Assembly: GCF_031082405.1 (NCBI RefSeq)
Contig: NZ_JAVHJU010000062.1
Location: 1-64,000, forward strand
Origin: Amycolatopsis sp. A133
GTDB lineage: Bacteria; Actinomycetota; Actinomycetes; Mycobacteriales; Pseudonocardiaceae
Direction: 5' to 3'
DNA: 64,000 bases
Below, piece after piece: positions 17,544 through 25,508 of this stretch. Position numbers and translations under genes: made by a program. The notes under the pieces were generated by a model. The model was given only the letters and a program-made list of their open reading frames with translations, made no database searches and was not told where the DNA came from. Every line of letters begins with the position of its first letter. The stretch's first letter is position 1.

Positions 17544-17563
17544 ACCATAGACCGGCCTATGGT
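17544..17563. promoter_or_regulatory. TetR-type operator before the acyl-CoA synthetase operon
   Basis: ACCATAGACCGGCCTATGGT is a 20-nt palindrome with a single mismatched pair (18 of 20 bases symmetric), 26 nt upstream of the synthetase ATG. Its size and spacing suit a TetR dimer, and a TetR gene lies in the same operon. Confidence 0.75.
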
Positions 17564-17638
17564 GCGTCGCAGTCGCCCGGGGAGTCAACACCGGACAACG
17601 ATGACCACGATGCCCGGATTGTCCGTCGTTTCCCGGCT

Positions 17639-18841
17639 TCAGGTGAACAGCGAGAGCAATCCCTCGGTCGAGCGCACCACCACGTGCGCCGCCGTCCGCT
17701 CGGCGTGCGGGCGGTCCGGGCGCTCGGCCTCGTGCCGCCAGCGCCGCAGCGCATCCAGGCCGGCCTCGTAAATCTCGTTCGGGTCGGCGTCCGGCTCCAG
17801 ACCAAGACGGTCGGCCGGGGCCGTGCCCTGAGCGCCCAGCAACCGGACCGCTTCCTCGGCGGGCTCGCCGGACAGCGCCGTGCGGCCGCCGCGGATGTCG
17901 GCGATCAGGCGCAGCTCGCGGAAGTCGTGCGCGGCCGCGGCGAAGCGCTCGACCCGGGACACCAACCGGTCCCCGCCCGGGCGGGGCTGGGCCGCCAGCA
18001 ACGCCTCCAGCCGGATGATCGCCGTCCGCGCCCGCAGCGCCTCGGCGCGGGCCACAAAACACCCGGCGAGGGTGTCCCGCAGCTCGCCCAAACCGCTGCG
18101 GCGCACCAGTTCCGCCGAGAGCTTGACGCGGTCGTCGCAGCCGGTGCGGATCAGCGTGAGCGCCAGCCGGACGCCGAACATCCCGAACCGCACCACCAGC
18201 GACCGCCGCGTCTCGACCGGGATCGGGCCGGGGAACGCCGGGTCGGTGAACGAATCCACCGACAGCACGTGCCGTTCCAGTTCCTCGCGCGGCACCGCGG
18301 CGAACGCCGCCAGCAGGTCGAACTCGTCGTCGCGCAACGACCGGCCGCCGTAGGCGAGCTGCCCGGCGACGGCGATCACGCCCAGGAACCCGGTGCACAG
18401 CGGGTCTTCCCGCCACGCGCGCCGCGCCAGCTGCTTCGCGGTGAGCAGCGCGTCGATCCGGCCGGCGCCGACCTCGTCCGCCCGCGAGAGCACCAGCACC
18501 GAGTTGACCGCGCTCTGCCGTGCGAACGCCGAGCCGCCCGGCGGGTGCGCCGCGGCGAGTTCGTCCGGCTCGAGGTGGCGGACCAGCCGGACCGTCGCGT
18601 CCGGGACGTCGTCGGCCGGGCCCGGGTCGTCGAGCAGCACGAGGTCGCGCAGCGCGCGCGTCGGCCATTCGCCCAGCGCGGCGGCGAGCGTCGTCTTGCC
18701 CGACGAAGGCGCCCCCGTGAACGCGACGCGCAGCGGCTGCTCCAGCCGGTTCAGGCAGTCGTGCAGCAACGCCGACGCCCGGGGGTCGTCCCGGTAGAGC
18801 CCGGCCGCGGCGTGCAGCAGGTCGCGGACGTCCTGGGTCAC
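17639..18841 (-). CDS. iniC: IniC-like dynamin-family GTPase
   Basis: 400 aa, third gene of an iniBAC-like set. P-loop FTGAPSSGKTTL near residue 40 and a DDPGPADD switch-II-like motif mark the GTPase domain; the G4 motif is degenerate (LSRADEVG). The rest is helical. In mycobacteria IniC partners with dynamin-like IniA and the operon is induced by cell-wall inhibitors such as isoniazid and ethambutol. The GTG start overlaps the iniA-like stop (GTGA). Identity rests on gene order plus the dynamin-like layout. Confidence 0.8.
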   Translation of the reverse strand: MTQDVRDLLHAAAGLYRDDPRASALLHDCLNRLEQPLRVAFTGAPSSGKTTLAAALGEWPTRALRDLVLLDDPGPADDVPDATVRLVRHLEPDELAAAHPPGGSAFARQSAVNSVLVLSRADEVGAGRIDALLTAKQLARRAWREDPLCTGFLGVIAVAGQLAYGGRSLRDDEFDLLAAFAAVPREELERHVLSVDSFTDPAFPGPIPVETRRSLVVRFGMFGVRLALTLIRTGCDDRVKLSAELVRRSGLGELRDTLAGCFVARAEALRARTAIIRLEALLAAQPRPGGDRLVSRVERFAAAAHDFRELRLIADIRGGRTALSGEPAEEAVRLLGAQGTAPADRLGLEPDADPNEIYEAGLDALRRWRHEAERPDRPHAERTAAHVVVRSTEGLLSLFT

Positions 18842-20619
18842 GCCGAGAGCTCCCGCCGTTGCTGCCGTCCGGCGATCGTGCCGAGCTCGCCCGCGCGCTG
18901 GTGCAGCCCGGCGAGCCGGTCGATCTCGCGGCGGATGTGCCCGGTGCGCCGTTCCCGCTCGGCGGTGCCGGCCAGGATCGTCTCCCGCTCGTGGGTCAGC
19001 TCGTCGGCGAGTTCTTCGGCCAGCCCGGTGAAGTGGTCGCGCAGCCGCCGCTGCACGAGCCGGATCGAATCGCGGCATTCCTTGCTGAACCGCAGGAAGA
19101 CGTCGTCGACGTGCCGTTGCGCCGCCTGCTTGGCGACGGCCTGGCGCCGCTGCAGCCGCATCCCGCCCTCGTCCTTGATGGTCTTCGCGGCGAAGGCCGC
19201 GCCGGCCCCGATGGAGACCGGGTTGATCAGCGGCAGCCCGGCGAGGCTGGTGACCAGCCCGAACATCAGCACACCGCCGTACGACCCGCGCAGGCCGGTG
19301 AAGGCCTGCTGGCCCACCTTGAACTTCTCGATCTTCGGCCGGCCGACGTCGTCCAGGGTGTCCACGCCCGAGCCGTCGAGCCGCAGGTCGGGCAGCGCGC
19401 GGTCGTACTGGGCGCCGAAGCAGGCCGCGACCGCCTGCGCGATCCACTCCGCCCGGTCGGCCAGCCACGCGTAGTTCGTGTCGACGGCCTCGGCCAGCGC
19501 GTTGTCCAGCCACGGCGCGAAGTCGTCCCACACCTTCGCCGGGTCGCCCTCGTCGAAGGTCCGGTCGATGGTGTTGACGATCTTGCGGGTCCGCTCGCGC
19601 AGGTCGTACTCGGCGTCGGACAGCAGGTCGGTGATTTCGTCGGACAGCAGGTTCTGCCACCGGGTGTTCTGCCGCCGCAGGTCGTCGGCGCGGCGCTGGG
19701 CCCGTTGCAGCAGCGCGGCCTGGCCGAGCCCGGCGTCCTGCCCGGCTGCGTCGATGCGGTCGCGCAGCGACTCGACGAGTTCGGCGGCGGCGGCGCGGAC
19801 GCCCACGGCGGCGAGCAGCGCGCGGGACTGCTCGGGCGGGCGCGCGGCCTGCTCGGCGATCCAGCCGAGCAGCTCCGGGAAACCCGAGCGGGCGTTGAGT
19901 TCCGCGTCACCGGTTCTCGCGGCGGCTTGGCGCACGACGGCCGAAACCGGCAGAACGGGCGCGTCGATGCCCGCCTCGCCGAGCATGGCGCGGTCGCGTT
20001 CGGCGACCGCGCGCCAGCCGGGACAGACGTCGATCTTGGTGAGCGCCAGCACGACGTGCGGGCACCAGGTGCGCACGTGCCGGGCGAGCGCGAGTTCGGC
20101 GGCGCTCAGCGGAGCGGTTGCGTCCGAGACGAGGATCACCGCGTCCGCTTCGGCGAGCAGGTCGAGCGCGGCCGCGGTGCGCGGCGACCGCGGGTCGCCG
20201 ACGGGCGGGGTGTCGACCAGGACGAGCCCGGCCGAAAGCAGTTCCCGCGGCACGCCGACCTCGACGCGGCTGAGCGTGCCGGCGGGCCGGGCGCCGAGCT
20301 CGCCGGTGAGCCGTTCGACCGCGACGGGGATCCGTTCGCGGGACCGGCCGACCAGCGTCGCGGCGGGTTCGGCGGAGTAGGCGATTTCCGTGGGGACGGC
20401 GGGGGTCGCGGCGTCGCCGACCGCGCACACCGGCGCGTTCAGCACGGCGTTGAGCAGGTATCCCTTGCCCTGTTTGGGGAAGCCGAGCACGCCGAGCCGG
20501 GTCTGCCCGGCGGGGGCGTCCCGGCGTCTGCGCAGGCGCTCGGCGAGATCGGCGCGGCCGTGCGTGCGGCACGCGTCCAGTGTCTCGTTGAGCACTTCGA
20601 GCCAAGCCGGTGCGGTCAC
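18838..20619 (-). CDS. iniA: IniA-like dynamin-family GTPase
   Basis: 593 aa bacterial dynamin-like protein. N-terminal GTPase: P-loop LGFPKQGKGYLLNAVL (about 43-58), where Gly replaces the usual Ser/Thr after the Lys; G3 LVLVDTPPVGD; G4 LALTKIDVCPG. A long helical stalk follows, interrupted by hydrophobic stretches (GGVLMFGLVTSLAGLPLINPVSIGAGAAFAA, residues ~460-490, shown in part) like the membrane-inserting paddle of IniA. Mycobacterial IniA mediates membrane fission and drug tolerance. Start GTG 20619 has only a weak Shine-Dalgarno. The odd P-loop may mean altered nucleotide handling. Confidence 0.85.
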   Translation of the reverse strand: MTAPAWLEVLNETLDACRTHGRADLAERLRRRRDAPAGQTRLGVLGFPKQGKGYLLNAVLNAPVCAVGDAATPAVPTEIAYSAEPAATLVGRSRERIPVAVERLTGELGARPAGTLSRVEVGVPRELLSAGLVLVDTPPVGDPRSPRTAAALDLLAEADAVILVSDATAPLSAAELALARHVRTWCPHVVLALTKIDVCPGWRAVAERDRAMLGEAGIDAPVLPVSAVVRQAAARTGDAELNARSGFPELLGWIAEQAARPPEQSRALLAAVGVRAAAAELVESLRDRIDAAGQDAGLGQAALLQRAQRRADDLRRQNTRWQNLLSDEITDLLSDAEYDLRERTRKIVNTIDRTFDEGDPAKVWDDFAPWLDNALAEAVDTNYAWLADRAEWIAQAVAACFGAQYDRALPDLRLDGSGVDTLDDVGRPKIEKFKVGQQAFTGLRGSYGGVLMFGLVTSLAGLPLINPVSIGAGAAFAAKTIKDEGGMRLQRRQAVAKQAAQRHVDDVFLRFSKECRDSIRLVQRRLRDHFTGLAEELADELTHERETILAGTAERERRTGHIRREIDRLAGLHQRAGELGTIAGRQQRRELSA

Positions 20620-20660
20620 GATGGACGAGTGTCCCCGGTTCACTCCCCGTACGCACACCG

Positions 20661-20703
20661 GGTGCCCGTCCCGCGGCTGCACCCAGACCGCGGGACGGGC
20701 ACC
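20661..20703 (-). terminator. Intercistronic hairpin between iniB and iniA
   Basis: A perfect 16-bp stem (GGTGCCCGTCCCGCGG and complement) with an 11-nt loop fills most of the 101-nt gap after iniB. No T-run follows on the leftward strand. It could be a partial terminator or an mRNA stabiliser that gives more iniB than iniA/iniC product. Confidence 0.7.
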
Positions 20704-20720
20704 GGTGACCGGTTCGGGGA

Positions 20721-21707
20721 TCAGTGCCCGAGGTGGATGTCGTTGTGGCCGAGGTCGCCGATGTGGATGTTGCCCAGCGCGTTGTGGCTGAGGTTGTCGG
20801 TGACGCCCGACACCACGTCGTGCACCGCGTCGACACCGTTGCTGCTGCCGATCTCGCCGACCACGTTGTGGTCGATCCCGGCCGCCCCGGTCACCGTGGT
20901 GACGGTGTTGTGGGTGATGTCGCCGACGCTGTTCTGGACCGCGCTGGTCAGGTCGCCACCCACGTGCTTGACGTCGAGGTCGCCGACGTTCTTCAGCGTG
21001 CCGGTGAAGTCGCCGATGTGGTTGGTGACGTCGGTGGCGCCGGTCACGGCGCCGGTGACGGCCCCGGTCAGGTCGCCGGCGTGGACCGGCGCGGCGACGT
21101 GGCCCGTGACGCCGGTGACGACGTCGCCGACCTGGCCGGCGATGTCGCCGCCCTCGACCGCGCCGGTGACGGCGCTGCCCAGGTTGCCGATCGCACCCGC
21201 GTCGATGCTCTGGGCCAGGTCTCCGCCCAGGCCGAGGGAGCCGGTGGCGTCGCCGGCGAGCGCGGTCACGCTCGCGACGCTGTTGGTGACGTCGGTGATG
21301 CTGGTCACGGAGTGGCCGAGACCGCCGACACCCGTCAGGCCCAGGTCGCCGACGACCGGCAGCTCGCCGGTGCCCAGGTCGCCGACACCCGGCAGGGCCG
21401 GGACGGCCGGCAGGCCGAGGCCCGCGGTGAGGGCGGTGAGCTGGTCGATCGCGCCCTGGATGCCCGTGGTGTCGGTGCCGACCGAGGTCAGGTTGCCCAC
21501 GACGGGGAGGCTGCCCACGACCGGGAGGCTGTCGACCGGCACGTAGTCCAGCACCAGCGGGATGACCTCGTGCACGTCGGCGGCGCTGACGTCGCCGAGA
21601 CCGGCGGCGGCGAGGCAGCCCTGCGGGTCCGTCCCGAAGGCCGCCAGCGCGGTCGGGTCGTTGAGCAGGTTCAGGGCGAAATCGTGCAAGGTCTGCACGG
21701 AGTCCAT
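20721..21707 (-). CDS. iniB: IniB-like protein with Gly/Val/Asp-rich repeats
   Basis: 328 aa. The N-terminal ~50 residues (DSVQTLHDFALNLLNDPTAL, then FGTDPQGCLAAAGLGDVSAADVHEV, in parts) match the IniB N-terminal domain. The remainder is a low-complexity chain of VGD/VTG/AGD repeats typical of IniB, with no catalytic motif. No clear signal peptide. GGAG lies 9 nt before the ATG. First gene of the leftward iniBAC-like operon. Its molecular role is unknown even in mycobacteria. Confidence 0.85.
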   Translation of the reverse strand: MDSVQTLHDFALNLLNDPTALAAFGTDPQGCLAAAGLGDVSAADVHEVIPLVLDYVPVDSLPVVGSLPVVGNLTSVGTDTTGIQGAIDQLTALTAGLGLPAVPALPGVGDLGTGELPVVGDLGLTGVGGLGHSVTSITDVTNSVASVTALAGDATGSLGLGGDLAQSIDAGAIGNLGSAVTGAVEGGDIAGQVGDVVTGVTGHVAAPVHAGDLTGAVTGAVTGATDVTNHIGDFTGTLKNVGDLDVKHVGGDLTSAVQNSVGDITHNTVTTVTGAAGIDHNVVGEIGSSNGVDAVHDVVSGVTDNLSHNALGNIHIGDLGHNDIHLGH

Positions 21708-22011
21708 GGGGTATCTCCAGATCCGGTGGTTCGGGGGACGGCAGCGGCCGCAGGGACCGGTGCTCCGACATCAAGGTAGGGAGACCGTCCCCCAGCGCAC
21801 ATCGGGGATTACTCCGAGTCGAACTCCGGTCAGCCGATAGGGGATCGATATGTCATCGTTAGGGAGTTAGGGGCTCATCCGAGACGCGCTCAGTTGGGTT
21901 AAATCCCTCCAGACCCTTGCCTGACTAACCCGTTTGGGTGAGGATGCCCCGAGCCCTAGGGGGAATTGTGTGCCCCCGATCGGCCGCCACGACGTGAGGA
22001 GGAAAGCGCCG
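21708..22011. promoter_or_regulatory. Divergent control region of iniBAC and hsp70-like/iniR-like operons
   Basis: 304 nt without a gene and clearly less GC-rich from 21840 to 21930. It holds a tandem repeat GTTAGGGAGTTAGGGG (21858-21873) and the inverted counterpart CTAACCC (21925-21931), plus the palindromic ACCCGTTTGGGT nearby (21928-21939). These repeats are candidates for the binding sites of the IniR-like activator encoded at 23136. No strong -35/-10 pair stands out on either strand. Confidence 0.55.
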
Positions 22012-23139
22012 TTGCCCTACGTCCTCGGGATCGATGTGGCCCAAGGCCGGACCCACGCCGCGACCTGCCGCCGCCAGGGCCCCGGCTGGGGCGAACCCGA
22101 ACCCCTCTGGCTGGGCGAACGATCCCCCGCCGCGGCGTCCGCGCTCTTCCTCGACGACGAGGGGTACCTGCTCACCGGCGACGCCGCCGCGCAGGCCGGC
22201 GCCCAGGTGCCGTCCCGGCTGCTCACCGGCTTCCACCGGCGGATCGGCGACGACGTCCCGATGCTGGTCGAAGGCGAGCCGTTCCCGCCCGAAACGCTCA
22301 CCACCCTGCTCGTCGAAGGGATCGCCGAGCACGCCGCGAACCAGTTCGGCGGCCCCCCGATCCACCTGGTGCTGACCCACCCCGGCGACTGGGGCGGCTA
22401 CCGCCGTGACGTGCTGCGCCGGGCACTGGCCGACGCCGGGTTCACCGCGGTCACGCTGGTCCCCGGCTCGATCGCCGCGCTCGGCGCGCACCTGCCGCTC
22501 CCCGGCCCGGGCGCACAGGCCGCCGGGGTGTGCGAGTTCGGCTCCGACGGTGTGAACGTCACGCTGGCGACGGCGAGCGGCGCCAGCGGCTGGCAGCTCG
22601 GCCAGAGCGCCGAAGGCGTGGCCCCGGCGGCCGCGCTCAGCACGCTGTTCGCGCTCGCCGGAACGGCCTCGACGTCCCCCAGGGGGCTCGCCGGCGTGGT
22701 GTTCTGCGGGGACGTCCCCCCGCACGCGCTGCCGGCCCGGCCGCCGTGCCCGGTGTTCGCGGGACCGGTTCCGCCGGCGACCGCCGCCCTCGGTGCGGCC
22801 GCCCTCGCGGCGCTGCGCGCCGACCACCGGGTGACGCCGCACGAACCCCCCGCCGTCGAGACCACCCTGCTGCCCAAGGTGGACACGCTCGGTGAGCTCG
22901 GCGAGCGGCCGCCCCGGCCGCCGGTCGAGATCACGCCGTTCGAACTGCCCGAGCGGACCGGCCCGCTGAACCTGTTCCGGCGGCGGCGGCCCCTCGCCGC
23001 CGCGATCCTGGTGCTCGCCGCGGCCGTCTCCGCTGTGGTGATCACCGTCACCGCCCGCGAAGCCACCGCCGGCCCCGCTACCGCTCCTCCCTCCCCCGCC
23101 CCGAGCCACTGCGCCCCTTCCGGTGAAGGTCACTGTTGA
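22012..23139 (+). CDS. Hsp70-family-like protein with C-terminal membrane anchor
   Basis: 375 aa from TTG 22012, chosen because GAGGAGG lies 9 nt upstream. The N-terminus YVLGIDVAQGRTHAATC resembles the phosphate-1 loop of actin/Hsp70 ATPases. DLVLTHPGDW-like text (HLVLTHPGDWGGYRRDVLRRAL) and LVPGSIAALGA match the Hsp70-family pattern of these loci. It lacks a substrate-binding domain. Instead one transmembrane helix (PLAAAILVLAAAVSAVVITV, ~335-355) precedes a short tail with two Cys. It is divergent from iniBAC and overlaps the IniR-like gene by 4 nt, suggesting a shared envelope-stress role. Confidence 0.7.
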   Translation: MPYVLGIDVAQGRTHAATCRRQGPGWGEPEPLWLGERSPAAASALFLDDEGYLLTGDAAAQAGAQVPSRLLTGFHRRIGDDVPMLVEGEPFPPETLTTLLVEGIAEHAANQFGGPPIHLVLTHPGDWGGYRRDVLRRALADAGFTAVTLVPGSIAALGAHLPLPGPGAQAAGVCEFGSDGVNVTLATASGASGWQLGQSAEGVAPAAALSTLFALAGTASTSPRGLAGVVFCGDVPPHALPARPPCPVFAGPVPPATAALGAAALAALRADHRVTPHEPPAVETTLLPKVDTLGELGERPPRPPVEITPFELPERTGPLNLFRRRRPLAAAILVLAAAVSAVVITVTAREATAGPATAPPSPAPSHCAPSGEGHC

Positions 23140-25508
23140 ACACACTGCTCACGCAGGTTCCCCCGCCGCACACCGTCCCCGTGCACCCGGCGGCGCGGCA
23201 GCTGCTCGACCGCGTCGCCGCCGACCCGGGCGCCCCGCTGCGGCTCGCCGTCGTCGCCCCCGGCGGGTACGGCAAGAGCGTGCTGCTCGCCGCGCTCGAC
23301 CGCCGCTACCGGGAAGCCGGCGTCGACGCCGTGCTGGTCGACGACGCCGACCGGCTCGGCGCCGACCAGCTCGAGGACCTGCTCGCCGGCGCGGACGGCC
23401 CGATCGTCGTCGCGCACCGGCCGGCCGCGGTGGCGCCCGGCTGGACGCTGCTGCAGCTCGGCCCGCTCGGCGTCGAGGACGTCGCGCTGCTGATGGAATT
23501 CCGCACCGGGGAGCCCGCCGACCCGGCGGCCGCGGCGGAGCTGCACGCCCGCAGCGGCGGCGTGCCGCGGCTGGCCGAGCGCGCGCTGCTCGGGCGGCTG
23601 GAGGAGTTCCGGCCCGAGCTCGACGAGCTCGACGACGACGTGCTCCGCTACCTGATCGCGGCCGAGGCCGGGGCCGGGCGCAACCTCGACCTGCTGTGCG
23701 CGCTGCTCGACCGCGGCCCCGACCAGCTGCCCGCCATCGTCGAGGGCGCCCGCGCGACCGGGCTGCTCGCGCCCGACGACACGCTGCTGCCGCTGGCCGC
23801 GGCCGCCGTCCGCGACTTCGGGCCGCCCGCCCGGCGGCTGACGACGGTGCAGCGGCTGGTCGAGCTGCAGCTGGCGAACGGCCTCCCGGTGCTCGACCTG
23901 GCCCGGTCCCTGCTCGGCACGGGCAGTACCGGCGCGTCCGCGGCCGCCGCGTTCGCCGCGGCAGCGGGGGAAGCGCTTCCGTCGGACGCGCGGCTGGCGA
24001 CGCGGCTGTTCGAAGCTGCCGCCGAAGCGGGCGACCGCTCGCCCGCCGTCACGGCGGGCTGGGCACGCGCGGCCGCCCTGTCCGGCGACCTCGACACCGC
24101 GCTGCGGCTCGCCGACGGGATGCTCGGCGCGGCCGATGCGGACACCCGCACCGCGGGCGCGGAGATCGCGGCGACCGTGCTGGCGCACCGCGGCGAACTG
24201 GCCCGCAGCGCCGAGCTCTACCACTGGGCCGGCCGCGCCGACGCCTTCTCGGCGACGGCCCTGGTCGGCACGGGTGACATCGATGGCGCCCGGCGCCTGC
24301 TCGACTCCCCCGCCCCCGGCGTCGCGCCGACGCTGTTCGCCGGCGCGGCCAGCCGGATGGCCCGCGGCATCGTGGATTCGGTGTCCGGCTGCGCGACCGA
24401 AACGTTGTCCACGCTGCTCGGCGCGGCCGCGATGCTGGAGCCCGCGCTGGGCGGCACGCTGCTGCCGGACAGCCCGGCCGCGCTGGCCGGGCTCGCCGCC
24501 CTGCACACCGGGGAGCTGGCGCTGGCCGAGTCCGTGCTGACCCGGGCGCTGAAGAGCGGGATCGGCGGGGACCTGCTGGCCGCGCGGCACCGGTTGCTGC
24601 TGGGCTGGGTCGCGATGACGGCGGGCGACCTGGCGACGGCCGCGGAACACCGCGACGCCGTCGCGGGCCGGCCGCTGGAAGCCCGGGACGAGCTGTTCTT
24701 CGCGACGCTGGAGCTCGGCCTGGCCCGGCGGGCCAGCGACCTCGTCGGGCTGCAGCGGTCGTGGAACCGCGCGTACCAGGCGTCCATGCGGCAGCAGACG
24801 GACCTGTTCACGTTGCTGCCGCTGGGCGAGCTGGCGATCGCCGCGGCCCGCACCGGCGCGTTCGCCAAGCTCTCCGGCCAGTTCGAACGCGCACACGGGC
24901 TGCTGGCCCGGCTGGGCGAGCCTCCACTGTGGACGGTCTCGCTGGTCTGGCACGAGCTGCACGCCGCGATCACGCTGGAGGACGCGGACGCGGCCGAGGC
25001 GCACCTGGCGACGTTGACCACGCACGCCCACTGCGGCCGCCACCCCCGCGCACTGGCCACGGCGGCGCAGGGCTGGCTGGCGGTGCTCGGCGGCACGTTC
25101 GACCCGGACACGATCTCCGCGGCGGCGGCCGAACTGCACGACCTGGGCCTGCGCTGGGACGCGGCCCGCCTGGCCGGCCAGGCGGCGATCCGCACGTCCG
25201 ACCGCAAGGCGATGGTCCAGCTCCTCGAAGCGGCCCGGCAGTTCCAGGGCACGGCGGCCCGCCGCGACCCGGGGACGACCGAACCGGCCGGGGGCACCGG
25301 CCTGGCGGCGTTGAGCGAGCGCGAGCTGGAAGTGGCCCGGCTCGTCGTGGACGGGCTGACGTACAAGCAGGCGGGCAGCAAGCTGTTCATCTCGGGCAAG
25401 ACGGTGGAGCACCACATGGCCCGGATCCGCGGGAAGCTGGGCGCGGCGGACCGGCGGGAGCTGCTGGCCACGCTGCGGGAACTGCTTTCGCGCCCCGACG
25501 CGCCTTAG
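23136..25508 (+). CDS. LuxR/MalT-type ATPase regulator, IniR-like
   Basis: 790 aa STAND-type activator. Walker A APGGYGKSVLLAAL (about 45-58), a Walker B-like VLVDDADRLGAD, a long TPR-like helical middle, and a C-terminal LuxR HTH (LSERELEVARLVVDGLTYKQ through FISGKTVEHHMARIRGKLGA, 728-775). IniR (Rv0339c), a MalT-like protein beside iniBAC, is the known activator of that operon in mycobacteria. The same gene arrangement here supports orthology of function. TTG start with GAAGG upstream, overlapping the previous stop (TTGA). The inducer is unknown; MalT relatives bind sugars. Confidence 0.8.
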   Translation: MNTLLTQVPPPHTVPVHPAARQLLDRVAADPGAPLRLAVVAPGGYGKSVLLAALDRRYREAGVDAVLVDDADRLGADQLEDLLAGADGPIVVAHRPAAVAPGWTLLQLGPLGVEDVALLMEFRTGEPADPAAAAELHARSGGVPRLAERALLGRLEEFRPELDELDDDVLRYLIAAEAGAGRNLDLLCALLDRGPDQLPAIVEGARATGLLAPDDTLLPLAAAAVRDFGPPARRLTTVQRLVELQLANGLPVLDLARSLLGTGSTGASAAAAFAAAAGEALPSDARLATRLFEAAAEAGDRSPAVTAGWARAAALSGDLDTALRLADGMLGAADADTRTAGAEIAATVLAHRGELARSAELYHWAGRADAFSATALVGTGDIDGARRLLDSPAPGVAPTLFAGAASRMARGIVDSVSGCATETLSTLLGAAAMLEPALGGTLLPDSPAALAGLAALHTGELALAESVLTRALKSGIGGDLLAARHRLLLGWVAMTAGDLATAAEHRDAVAGRPLEARDELFFATLELGLARRASDLVGLQRSWNRAYQASMRQQTDLFTLLPLGELAIAAARTGAFAKLSGQFERAHGLLARLGEPPLWTVSLVWHELHAAITLEDADAAEAHLATLTTHAHCGRHPRALATAAQGWLAVLGGTFDPDTISAAAAELHDLGLRWDAARLAGQAAIRTSDRKAMVQLLEAARQFQGTAARRDPGTTEPAGGTGLAALSERELEVARLVVDGLTYKQAGSKLFISGKTVEHHMARIRGKLGAADRRELLATLRELLSRPDAP

